In this document: positions 1 to 6,483 of the stretch, piece after piece | How the letters are laid out: every line of letters begins with the position of its first letter | Position numbering within the stretch: position 1 is the stretch's first letter | Notes under the pieces: model-generated | Databases searched by the model: none | What the model was told of the DNA's origin: nothing | Seen by the model: only the letters and a program-made list of their open reading frames with translations | Made by a program: the position numbers and the translations under genes | Assembly (NCBI GenBank): GCA_001794215.1 | Contig: MGJK01000003.1 | Coordinates: 1-46,011, forward strand | DNA length: 46,011 bases | Source of the DNA: Candidatus Yanofskybacteria bacterium RIFCSPHIGHO2_01_FULL_44_24 | GTDB lineage: Bacteria > Patescibacteriota > Minisyncoccia > 2-02-FULL-40-12 > GWA2-44-9 | Direction of reading: 5' to 3'

Positions 1-249
1 CCTGAATATTTGGAAGGCAGAACCCCAAAAAGAAAAATGTCCTTTCCATTTTCAGAAAAAATCGGGCGCGCGCAAATCCGAAAAGCGAGGAACATTTTTT
101 CTTTTTGGGGTTGCCGAGTGAAGCGAGGCGGTGGCGGGGCTTTCGTGGAGCGTACGGCTTAATTTAGAGCCACCACGCGCTTCGCGCGTGCGACACATCA
201 TTTGTTTTGAAAATAGGTTCTAACTTGGTACAATAGAGACACCATTATC
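1..249. other. non-coding 5' edge with inverted repeats
   Basis: No convincing gene is seen. Bases 21-40 recur as a reverse complement at 92-112 with one extra T, giving a 20-bp near-perfect inverted repeat around a 51-base spacer. A second, perfect 7-bp hairpin (CACGCGC, loop TTC, GCGCGTG) lies at 174-190. The stretch between 61 and 190 is richer in GC than the flanking genes. The last 45 bases hold the promoter of the following gene. Confidence 0.6.
207..234 (+). promoter_or_regulatory. promoter of the CCA-adding enzyme gene
   Basis: TTGAAA at 207-212 and TACAAT at 229-234 are separated by 16 bases. Transcription should start near 241, only about nine bases before the ATG at 250, so the leader is very short and carries no Shine-Dalgarno sequence. 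Confidence 0.6.
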
Positions 250-1683
250 ATGGAACTGCCTAAAGAAGTAAAAAACATATTAAACGCACTCGAAAAAGCA
301 GGTTTCGAGGGATTTATTGTGGGCGGGTGCGTCCGCGATTTATTGATGGGCAGAAAGCCTAAAGACTGGGATGTCACCACGAATGCTAAACCCGAAAAGA
401 TCCAGAAGATTTTTCCCGAGAACGTCTACGAGAACACATTCGGTACGGTTGGCGTAAAGACAGGCTCAGAAGATCCGGTTGTTTCCATCGTGGAAATAAC
501 GCCCTATCGTATTGAGGGTAAATATACCGATAAGCGCCACCCCGATGAAATCCGCTTCGCTGAAACTCTTAAAGATGACTTGTCGCGCCGGGATTTTACG
601 ATAAATTCCTTGGCCATGAATGAAAAAGGGGAGATAGTAGATTTATTCGGTGGCCAGAAAGACATCAAAAACTGTTTAGTCAGGACCGTAGGCAAACCGG
701 AAGAAAGATTTTCAGAAGATGCCCTGCGACTCTTAAGAGCCGCGAGATTCGCCTCGTCTTTGAATTTCGAACTGGAAAGTGAAACCAAAAAAGCCGTAAA
801 AGAGAAGTCGGAATGGCTGCGGGCAATATCTAAAGAAAGGATAAGGGACGAATTTATAAGAATAATTGAATCAGATAACGCCTACGAAGGCGTCCTCCTT
901 CTTGAAGAAAACGGACTTCTAAAATACATAGTTCCTGAATTGCGAGAGGGGATAGATGTGGGCCAGAACCTCCATCACATTTATACGGTCTGGGAACATA
1001 ACACCCGAGCCCTTAAATACGCGGCGGAAAAAAAATATTCATTAACAGTCCGGCTCGGGGCTTTATTTCACGACATAGGCAAACCAAGAACAAAAAGGGG
1101 AGACGGGAAATATTCCACTTTTTACGGCCACGATGTCGTAGGGGGAAGAATGACGGCTGAGATAATGGAGAGGCTGAAATTCCCCAAAGAATTAGCAGAA
1201 AAAATAATCAAGCTGGTCCGCTATCATTTGTTCTACTACAACGTCGGAGAAGTAACAGAATCTTCCGTTCGCAGATTATTGGTCAATGTCGGTCATGAAA
1301 ATATGGAAGATTTGATAAAAGTCCGTGAGGCAGACCGCATCGGTTCGGGCAGACCCAAAGCGGTGCCGTATAAGCTAAGGCATATGAAATATATTATCGA
1401 TAAAGTTTCGCACGATCCGATTTCGGCAAAAATGCTCAAGGTGAACGGAGAGGACGTCATGAAAGAGCTTAAGATAAAGCCCGGACCAAAAGTTGGCTTG
1501 ATCCTTAATTACCTTTTGGCTGAGGTTATAGACGACCCGGCCAAAAACAAAAAAGAGGACCTAAAAAAACGGATCCACGAACTTGATAAAAAGTCTCCGG
1601 AAGAACTTAAGAGGGCTTTAGAAAAGATAGAAAAAGCAGTCGAAGAAGAAGAAAAGGAAAGAATGAAAAAATATTATGTATAG
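250..1683 (+). CDS. cca: CCA-adding tRNA nucleotidyltransferase with HD domain
   Basis: This enzyme adds or repairs the 3' CCA of tRNAs in the cytoplasm. The class II polymerase-beta-type head is clear: GGCVRD at residues 25-30, the metal-binding pair D39 and D41 in KDWDVTT, RRDFTINSLAM near 113 and the RAARFA helix. A C-terminal HD phosphohydrolase domain follows (ALFHDIGKP near 275), as in bacterial CCA-adding enzymes that also have phosphatase or phosphodiesterase activity. The 477-residue length is normal for the HD-containing form, and the last 40 residues are a Lys/Glu-rich helix. The enzyme is needed here because four of the six tRNA genes in the window do not encode CCA. It could in principle be an A-adding or CC-adding specialist, but nothing in the sequence points that way. 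The ATG follows a good promoter by about nine bases. Confidence 0.95.
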   Translation: MELPKEVKNILNALEKAGFEGFIVGGCVRDLLMGRKPKDWDVTTNAKPEKIQKIFPENVYENTFGTVGVKTGSEDPVVSIVEITPYRIEGKYTDKRHPDEIRFAETLKDDLSRRDFTINSLAMNEKGEIVDLFGGQKDIKNCLVRTVGKPEERFSEDALRLLRAARFASSLNFELESETKKAVKEKSEWLRAISKERIRDEFIRIIESDNAYEGVLLLEENGLLKYIVPELREGIDVGQNLHHIYTVWEHNTRALKYAAEKKYSLTVRLGALFHDIGKPRTKRGDGKYSTFYGHDVVGGRMTAEIMERLKFPKELAEKIIKLVRYHLFYYNVGEVTESSVRRLLVNVGHENMEDLIKVREADRIGSGRPKAVPYKLRHMKYIIDKVSHDPISAKMLKVNGEDVMKELKIKPGPKVGLILNYLLAEVIDDPAKNKKEDLKKRIHELDKKSPEELKRALEKIEKAVEEEEKERMKKYYV

Positions 1684-1692
1684 TATGCCGCA

Positions 1693-1714
1693 CCTTTATG
1701 ATATATCATAAAGG
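1693..1714. promoter_or_regulatory. 22-bp perfect palindrome upstream of dut
   Basis: The AT-rich palindrome has arms CCTTTATGATA and TATCATAAAGG. It lies between the cca stop codon and the dUTPase start. It has no loop and no T-tract, so it looks more like a dimeric operator than an intrinsic terminator. An AT-rich -10-like stretch (about 1716-1726) follows directly before the ATG at 1729. Confidence 0.4.
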
Positions 1715-1728
1715 TTATTATATATATC

Positions 1729-2187
1729 ATGGCCCATATAAAAACTGCGATCATGAAAAAAATAAAAATTAAAAGATTCGATAAGGACTTCCCTCTGCCG
1801 GAGTACAAAACGGCGGGAGCGGTTGGTTTTGACTTGATCGCCAGGAAAAATACAAAAATAAAACCAGGCATGGTAGGATATGTCCCTCTGAATATTGCCT
1901 TGGAAACGCCCGATGATTGTGTTCTATTTATAGCCGCAAGGGGTTCAACCCATAAATTCGGAGTTTTACCTGTTCATGGCATAGGGATAGGAGACCCGGA
2001 CTTCAGGGGGGAAGGCGATGAATACAAGATACCCTTGCTCAACTTTACCAAGGAACCGGTCACAATAACCAAGGGGGCGAGAATTGCTCAGGGATTTTTT
2101 GTAAAATTCATAAAAGCAAGCTGGCAGGAAATTACAAAAATGAAATCAAAAACAAGAGGGGGCTTCGGGAGTACGGGACATAGATAA
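1729..2187 (+). CDS. dut: dUTP diphosphatase (trimeric dUTPase family)
   Basis: It hydrolyses dUTP to dUMP and pyrophosphate, keeping uracil out of DNA and feeding dTMP synthesis. All five family motifs can be read in order over 152 residues: AGAVGFDL, ARGST, GIGDPDFRGE with the catalytic Asp, KGARIAQ and the C-terminal RGGFGSTG arm. Motif 3 has Phe in place of the usual Tyr that stacks on deoxyribose and GIGD in place of GVID, both mild changes. The start is uncertain between ATG 1729 and ATG 1753 (MKKIKIKRF). Neither has a Shine-Dalgarno sequence, and 1753 fits the usual family N-terminus better. It probably has its own promoter in the AT-rich 45-base gap after cca. Confidence 0.88.
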   Translation: MAHIKTAIMKKIKIKRFDKDFPLPEYKTAGAVGFDLIARKNTKIKPGMVGYVPLNIALETPDDCVLFIAARGSTHKFGVLPVHGIGIGDPDFRGEGDEYKIPLLNFTKEPVTITKGARIAQGFFVKFIKASWQEITKMKSKTRGGFGSTGHR

Positions 2188-2203
2188 CCCTCACACTACA
2201 TAC

Positions 2204-2274
2204 CGGGATGGAGTATGCCGGTAGTACGCACGCTTCGGGTGCGTGAAGACCGAGTTCGATTCTCGGCATCCCGA
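2204..2274 (+). tRNA. tRNA-Pro (anticodon CGG)
   Basis: Acceptor CGGGATG (2204-2210) pairs fully with CATCCCG (2267-2273) and A73 is at 2274. The anticodon arm is CACGC-TTCGGGT-GCGTG with anticodon CGG at 2236-2238 and G37. The T arm is CCGAG-TTCGATT-CTCGG. CCA is not encoded. The core is unusual: position 8 reads G and not U, and the D loop is short and lacks the usual A14. Confidence 0.85.
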
Positions 2275-2327
2275 CTGAACGAAGTGAAGGAGGTCCTGAG
2301 CCTATCAAAAGGCGAAGGACAAGACAT

Positions 2328-2360
2328 ATTCAAAAACAGGTTCGATGCCTGTTTTTGAAT
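2328..2360 (+). other. 13-bp hairpin with a T-loop-like loop
   Basis: The arms at 2328-2340 and 2348-2360 pair perfectly around the 7-base loop TTCGATG. The size (a 12 to 13-bp helix with a 7-base TTCGA-type loop) resembles a tRNA acceptor/T-arm minihelix. It lies 54 bases downstream of tRNA-Pro, so it may be a tRNA remnant or simply a processing or termination hairpin. Confidence 0.4.
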
Positions 2361-2383
2361 CAAGGCACATAACCTTGTCAGGA

Positions 2384-2417
2384 ATTAAAAGACACCGAAA
2401 AATCGGTGTCTTTTAAT
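2384..2417. terminator. bidirectional intrinsic terminator
   Basis: A perfect 15-bp stem (2384-2398 with 2403-2417) has an AAAA loop and A/T-rich flanks. It can end the tRNA-Pro transcript from the left and the minus-strand gene whose stop is at 2420 from the right. Confidence 0.8.
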
Positions 2418-2419
2418 AT

Positions 2420-3076
2420 TTATGTCGTCGGAGTTGGAGATGGTGACGGGCTAACAGATGGGGACGGACTTGGCGACGGTTTCGGTAAAGAGTTCATCGC
2501 TTTTCTCGCGTCAACTAATGCCCGATGAACATTCTTTATCTTGTCTCTGATCTCTTCGACAAGTTGTTTAACTTTTTTTAGAGCTTCTTTTGGTTCATTA
2601 TTATTTATGAGGCTCTCGACTTGAGCAGTTCCATCCTGAATCATCTTCGCGGTGTCATCGATCATTTTCACGGCATCATCAAGTTTCTTCTTGACTTCGG
2701 TAACGTCGACGCCTCGAGCGGCTAACTTATTAAGCTTCTTCCTGAGGTTATCAGCCAATCTTCTTTCGTTTCTGAGTAAAACCTCAAGTCGATGCATCAT
2801 TTTTCTCCAGAATTTTCTAACTTCTTCTTTTCTCTTTTCTAATCTCTTCGCCTCTCTTTCATCCTTTTTTTCTTCCTTCTTCTGATCTCTCTCTTCTTTT
2901 CTTTCTTCTTGTTTCTGTTTATTTTCCTGCTTTCTCTCAAGAGCTCTTTCCCTTGCAGTCGGCGAAGCCGACGGTGAGGGTGAGGGCGTCGGCGAAACCG
3001 TCTGAGCACTTACGGACAATCCCGACAAAAGAAATGCTGCCATTATGACGGCGGCTGTGTAATTGTGTTTTTTCAT
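2420..3076 (-). CDS. secreted coiled-coil protein with Pro/Ser low-complexity ends
   Basis: I do not recognise a family by name. The 218-residue product starts with a clear signal peptide (MKKHNYTAAVIMAAFLLSG, likely cut after SAQ near 25). A short Ser/Pro linker comes next, then about 60 residues of almost pure Arg/Lys/Glu helix. A heptad-rich region (about 90-195) should form a coiled coil, and a second Pro-Ser-Pro-Thr tail ends the protein. It is probably exported and elongated, perhaps spanning the periplasm or binding the wall. Such proteins are common in CPR genomes but have no assigned function. It has its own promoter near 3135-3164 and ends at a bidirectional terminator. Confidence 0.75.
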   Translation of the reverse strand: MKKHNYTAAVIMAAFLLSGLSVSAQTVSPTPSPSPSASPTARERALERKQENKQKQEERKEERDQKKEEKKDEREAKRLEKRKEEVRKFWRKMMHRLEVLLRNERRLADNLRKKLNKLAARGVDVTEVKKKLDDAVKMIDDTAKMIQDGTAQVESLINNNEPKEALKKVKQLVEEIRDKIKNVHRALVDARKAMNSLPKPSPSPSPSVSPSPSPTPTT

Positions 3077-3134
3077 TTAATTTTCTGACTATAGGCTTTT
3101 TCAGGAGTCTATGGTCAACGCTTTAATTTAACTA

Positions 3135-3164
3135 ATTATACTAATAATCCTATAAAATAGCCAA
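3135..3164 (-). promoter_or_regulatory. promoter of the secreted coiled-coil gene
   Basis: Read on the minus strand, TTGGCT (3164-3159) and TATAAT (3140-3135) are 18 bases apart. The start codon is at 3076, leaving a leader of about 50 bases. Confidence 0.5.
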
Positions 3165-3271
3165 TTTCGACCTGATTAAAAGACGAAATGGGAAGATAAA
3201 TCTTACGTCCAAGCAGTACGACATAAATTAGCTAAATCGACTGATTTTTGATATTTTAACCAGGTAGAGAA

Positions 3272-3393
3272 GGGCCTATGGTTCAGTGGTAGAACACGGC
3301 CCCGCCCATAATACAGAGTCTTGGCGGGATTGCGATTTGTCACCAATCGCTTCGCTTTCGGACAAATCGGGAACATTCGCACCTGGCCCACCA
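3272..3393 (+). other. tRNA-like element with CCA end, non-canonical interior
   Basis: The 5' part reads like a tRNA: GGGCCTA, T8, G9, then a perfect D arm GTTC-AGTGGTA-GAAC at 3281-3295, very similar to tRNA-Gly. The 3' end GGCCC (3385-3389) pairs with the 5' GGGCC and is followed by ACCA. The 90 bases between contain no proper anticodon or T arm. Other helices appear instead: CCCGCC with GGCGGG, and a 9-bp stem CGATTTGTC with GACAAATCG. It may be a tRNA gene disrupted by an insertion, a degenerate pseudo-tRNA, or a separate tRNA-mimicking RNA. It lies 15 bases before tRNA-Ala and may be co-transcribed with it. Confidence 0.5.
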
Positions 3394-3408
3394 ATTACTT
3401 ATACTTGT

Positions 3409-3484
3409 GGGCCGTTAGCTCAACTGGTAGAGCGCTACATTCGCATTGTAGAGGTTACCGGTTCAAGTCCGGTACGGTCCACCA
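3409..3484 (+). tRNA. tRNA-Ala (anticodon CGC), CCA encoded
   Basis: Acceptor GGGCCGT pairs with ACGGTCC through a G3-U70 wobble, the main alanine identity element. The D arm is GCTC/GAGC. The anticodon arm is CTACA-TTCGCAT-TGTAG with anticodon CGC, and the T arm is ACCGG-TTCAAGT-CCGGT. A73 is at 3481 and CCA at 3482-3484. Confidence 0.95.
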
Positions 3485-3507
3485 AAACGAATTTGAGAGC
3501 GTGGCAA

Positions 3508-6057
3508 CTATTTTATATCCTCGATCGTCAGGCCGAATTCCTGTCCCTTTTTTATACTCTTATCTAAAATCTTCTTGGCAATCGCATTCTCGATTCTGTC
3601 TTTGATGACCCTTTGCATCGGCCTCGCCCCGAATTGAGGATCAAATCCTATTTCGGAAATGTATCTGATAATATCTTCTGTCGGTTTGAATATGTAGCCT
3701 TTATTTTCGAGTTGCTTGGTCAGCGCCTCGATCAATATTCGGGCAATATCTCCGATCTGTTCTTTGGTTAACGGCCTGAATACGACTATCTCATCAAATC
3801 TGTTCAAAAATTCTGGACTGAAGTAATTCTGACGTATCAGTATATCCACAACCTTTTCTTTTTCCAAAGACGGGTCAAGGCCGCTTTTGACCATCTCTCT
3901 GATCTGTTCGGCGCCGGCATTGGATGTGGCGATGATGATATTCTGTTCAAAATTGACCTTCCTTCCGAAGACATCCGTAAGACGGGCTTCGTCAAAAACC
4001 TGCAAAAATATATTCAGAATATTCTTATGAGATTTTTCAATTTCATCGAGAAGAATCAGGGAAAAAGGATTATCTCTGACGGTGGAAACAAACTGGCCCG
4101 GCTCATTCGTTCTTAGATTTCCCAGAAAACGGTCCAAAGACTCAATATCCTGATATTCTGACATATCAAAACGGATCATCCTATCTACGGCTCCGTAATA
4201 GGTTGTGGCCAGTATTTTAGCGGTTAGCGTCTTTCCGACTCCGGTCGGACCAACAAATAAGAACACGCCGGCCGGCTTGCCTCTTTTCCCGAGTCCGGTT
4301 CTTAACCGCCTCATTGTTGAAGCAACCACCTCAACCGCCCGATCCTGGCCGACTAATTGCTTATGCATCAGACTCTCTAAGTTCTCTAATTTGGTTTTTT
4401 CTTCTTCGGCAATCGGACCAAGAGGAATTCCGGTTTTACGGCTGACTACCTCGTTAACATGCTGAGACATTAAAACCTTTTCTTTTTTATTCACCGCGTA
4501 AGAGACGGCCTCGGATAATAAGTCCACGGCTTTTTCCGGAAAAGGAGAGGTTCTGATATATTTATCGGCGCTCTCGATAATATTCTTAATCGCTCCATAG
4601 GTCACTATGATTCCTAATCTCGATTCGGTCTGAGGAACTATCTCCTCAAGTATTTTGAGGGTCTGATCAGAAGTGGCTTCGTCAACATCGATTCTTTCAA
4701 ATGCATTGGCTATCTCGGAACGATTCTCGATGAATTTATGGAAATTGGCCGAATTGGTGGTGGCAATAACCTGGATATGGGTCGATTTAAGGTACGGGAC
4801 GATAATCTCGGAAATATCCGCCCTCCCCATCCCCCCTATTTCACCGATAAAATTATGGAGGTCTTTTATGATCAAGATGATATTTCCTGAACGGGTGGCT
4901 TCGTTAAGCAGCTGGATTAAAATATTCTGTACGCCGGAAATATCCTTTGACGAAGACATCATCAGAGGAATGTTCAAATCAAATACTTTTTTATAATTAA
5001 GCTGGGGCAGAGCCCGTCCTTTGGCAATCAGGTCGACAAAATCAGCAATAAGCCTTTCTTTGCCGACGCCCTCCTCTCCGACAATAATGATATTGTTCTC
5101 TCCTGATCTGGCCAACACTTCTTCGATCTGACGTATTTCTTTATCCCGGCTCACTAATTTAAACGGCTGAAAAGATGTCTCCGATTGGTCGGTTAAGTTT
5201 TTAGCGAAAGAATTCAGGTAAGGGGAGTAGCCGTAAATCCACCCGCGCCCGATCGGAGCTTTGCGCACGAGATTCTCCAAAAGCCAGAATCGCCGGTTGT
5301 TCTGCCTGAAAGACCAGATATGCTCAAACCAGTTGGCTAACTCTTCCAAATCGTTGCGATCCAAGTCCTGAGCGAAGATGAGTTCTTTGAAATCGTTGTC
5401 ATGATCAAAAGCTGCAGCCAAAATATCGAGAACAGTTATTTTCTCTCCCCGATGGCTCGCCCTGATTTTGTCAGCTTCTTCAACTGTCCACCTAAGATCT
5501 TCCGAAATCGGCAAGTAAGCACTGATGTAATTGAAAGGAATATCTTTTCTTTCGTTGTCCGACAATTTGTTTTTAAACTCCTGTATGATTCCGGCATCGG
5601 GAATAATTCTGAAAATAATATCCCGGAAAAATTTATCGCCAAAAACGCGATAAAGAAAAGCCCGCAAGGGAATTGCACTATGTTTAGATAATCTTGCCGC
5701 CAAAGAAGCCTCGGACAGTATGCGGGCTGAATGATAATCAAGAATATCCGCCAAGTTATCTCCGGCTTCGGCCTTGGGATTCTTAAGGTGGTATTCGCCG
5801 AACAATTCGAAAAACAAGACCGCAAAGCCGATCGGCAGAAAGATCAGAGCAATCCCCAATAATCCATCGGGGTTGACCGAAGGCACGAAATTAAAGTTCG
5901 CTAAGATTGAAAAGAATTTCTTGATTCCCCAAAACCCAAGCGATACAAAACCGATCCCAAACAGTAATACGCGGTAAAGCTTCATAAGGCCGCCCGGAAA
6001 AATACGGTAAAAAACTACCGCGTCATAAATTGACGATTTGTTCGGATTAAAATCCAT
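3508..6057 (-). CDS. membrane-anchored Clp-type AAA+ ATPase with degenerate first ATPase domain
   Basis: This is an 849-residue HSP100/Clp-family unfoldase. The N-terminus has two predicted membrane helices (about 27-50 and 64-86), which cytosolic ClpA/B/C lack, followed by a helical region (100-300) in place of a standard Clp N-domain repeat. AAA domain 1 (about 305-470) has Walker A GEEGVGKE (327-334) with Glu where Thr/Ser should bind Mg-ATP, and Walker B reads IILIIKDL (393-400) with KD where DE is expected, so D1 probably cannot hydrolyse ATP. Domain 2 is intact: GPTGVGKT (603-610), LILLDEIE (667-674), ATSNAG, the FLNRFDE arginine-finger region and the C-terminal GARPMQR segment. It probably extracts or remodels membrane-near proteins. 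No ClpP gene is in the window. The start overlaps the upstream gene by 11 bases. An internal ATG at 5985 (MKLYRVLLFG) is the alternative start. Confidence 0.85.
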   Translation of the reverse strand: MDFNPNKSSIYDAVVFYRIFPGGLMKLYRVLLFGIGFVSLGFWGIKKFFSILANFNFVPSVNPDGLLGIALIFLPIGFAVLFFELFGEYHLKNPKAEAGDNLADILDYHSARILSEASLAARLSKHSAIPLRAFLYRVFGDKFFRDIIFRIIPDAGIIQEFKNKLSDNERKDIPFNYISAYLPISEDLRWTVEEADKIRASHRGEKITVLDILAAAFDHDNDFKELIFAQDLDRNDLEELANWFEHIWSFRQNNRRFWLLENLVRKAPIGRGWIYGYSPYLNSFAKNLTDQSETSFQPFKLVSRDKEIRQIEEVLARSGENNIIIVGEEGVGKERLIADFVDLIAKGRALPQLNYKKVFDLNIPLMMSSSKDISGVQNILIQLLNEATRSGNIILIIKDLHNFIGEIGGMGRADISEIIVPYLKSTHIQVIATTNSANFHKFIENRSEIANAFERIDVDEATSDQTLKILEEIVPQTESRLGIIVTYGAIKNIIESADKYIRTSPFPEKAVDLLSEAVSYAVNKKEKVLMSQHVNEVVSRKTGIPLGPIAEEEKTKLENLESLMHKQLVGQDRAVEVVASTMRRLRTGLGKRGKPAGVFLFVGPTGVGKTLTAKILATTYYGAVDRMIRFDMSEYQDIESLDRFLGNLRTNEPGQFVSTVRDNPFSLILLDEIEKSHKNILNIFLQVFDEARLTDVFGRKVNFEQNIIIATSNAGAEQIREMVKSGLDPSLEKEKVVDILIRQNYFSPEFLNRFDEIVVFRPLTKEQIGDIARILIEALTKQLENKGYIFKPTEDIIRYISEIGFDPQFGARPMQRVIKDRIENAIAKKILDKSIKKGQEFGLTIEDIK

Positions 6058-6442
6058 AGACGAGACTTAGTCCGCGGAAAATTAGATAAATAGCTAAAAC
6101 CGGCCATATTATCCACACCAGAAAAAGGGCAGTAAATCCTAAGGCTATAAATAACTGGGTTACAAGTCCGGCGATTATCACCGACAGCCTGATTGTGGCG
6201 GCAATCAGACGGATATAGATATCGGCTATAAAATCCAAGATCTTGTCTCCAAAATTTTTACTTCTTTTAGGGGCCAGCTGAGAAGGCTCCTGCCGATGCC
6301 AGGGAGCAAAAAGGGTTTTGAAATGTTGACCTATCAGAAACCTGTGCCAGAATGCCCGAAGATAGTTGGTCATAATAACCATGATTTGAAGGGGGGCTAT
6401 GGTAAAATGCCAATAAACGTATTTAATGAAGATGGTAGTCAT
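6047..6442 (-). CDS. small membrane protein upstream of the Clp ATPase
   Basis: I do not recognise a named family. The 131-residue product has an amphipathic N-terminal third rich in Trp, Phe and His (YLRAFWHRFLIGQHF), a basic loop (HRQEPSQLAPKRSK) and two long hydrophobic helices in the last 60 residues. It overlaps the Clp-type ATPase by 11 bases and must be translated with it, so it is a likely membrane partner or adaptor of that ATPase. An extended -10 (TGCTATAAT) ends 12 bases before the ATG, which supports the long start at 6442 and an almost leaderless message. Confidence 0.65.
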   Translation of the reverse strand: MTTIFIKYVYWHFTIAPLQIMVIMTNYLRAFWHRFLIGQHFKTLFAPWHRQEPSQLAPKRSKNFGDKILDFIADIYIRLIAATIRLSVIIAGLVTQLFIALGFTALFLVWIIWPVLAIYLIFRGLSLVYGF

Positions 6443-6454
6443 TTCTTATAAGTA

Positions 6455-6463
6455 ATTATAGCA
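6455..6463 (-). promoter_or_regulatory. extended -10 promoter of the membrane protein / Clp operon
   Basis: On the minus strand TGC-TATAAT occupies 6463-6455. The expected start near 6448 leaves about six bases before the ATG at 6442. Confidence 0.55.
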
Positions 6464-6483
6464 ATTAAGCCTCGAACCACCAA

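Noticed and set aside
3286..3605. two overlapping plus-strand frames across the tRNA-like element and tRNA-Ala
   Set aside because: They translate RNA genes and the end of the Clp gene; no start signals and no protein-like pattern.
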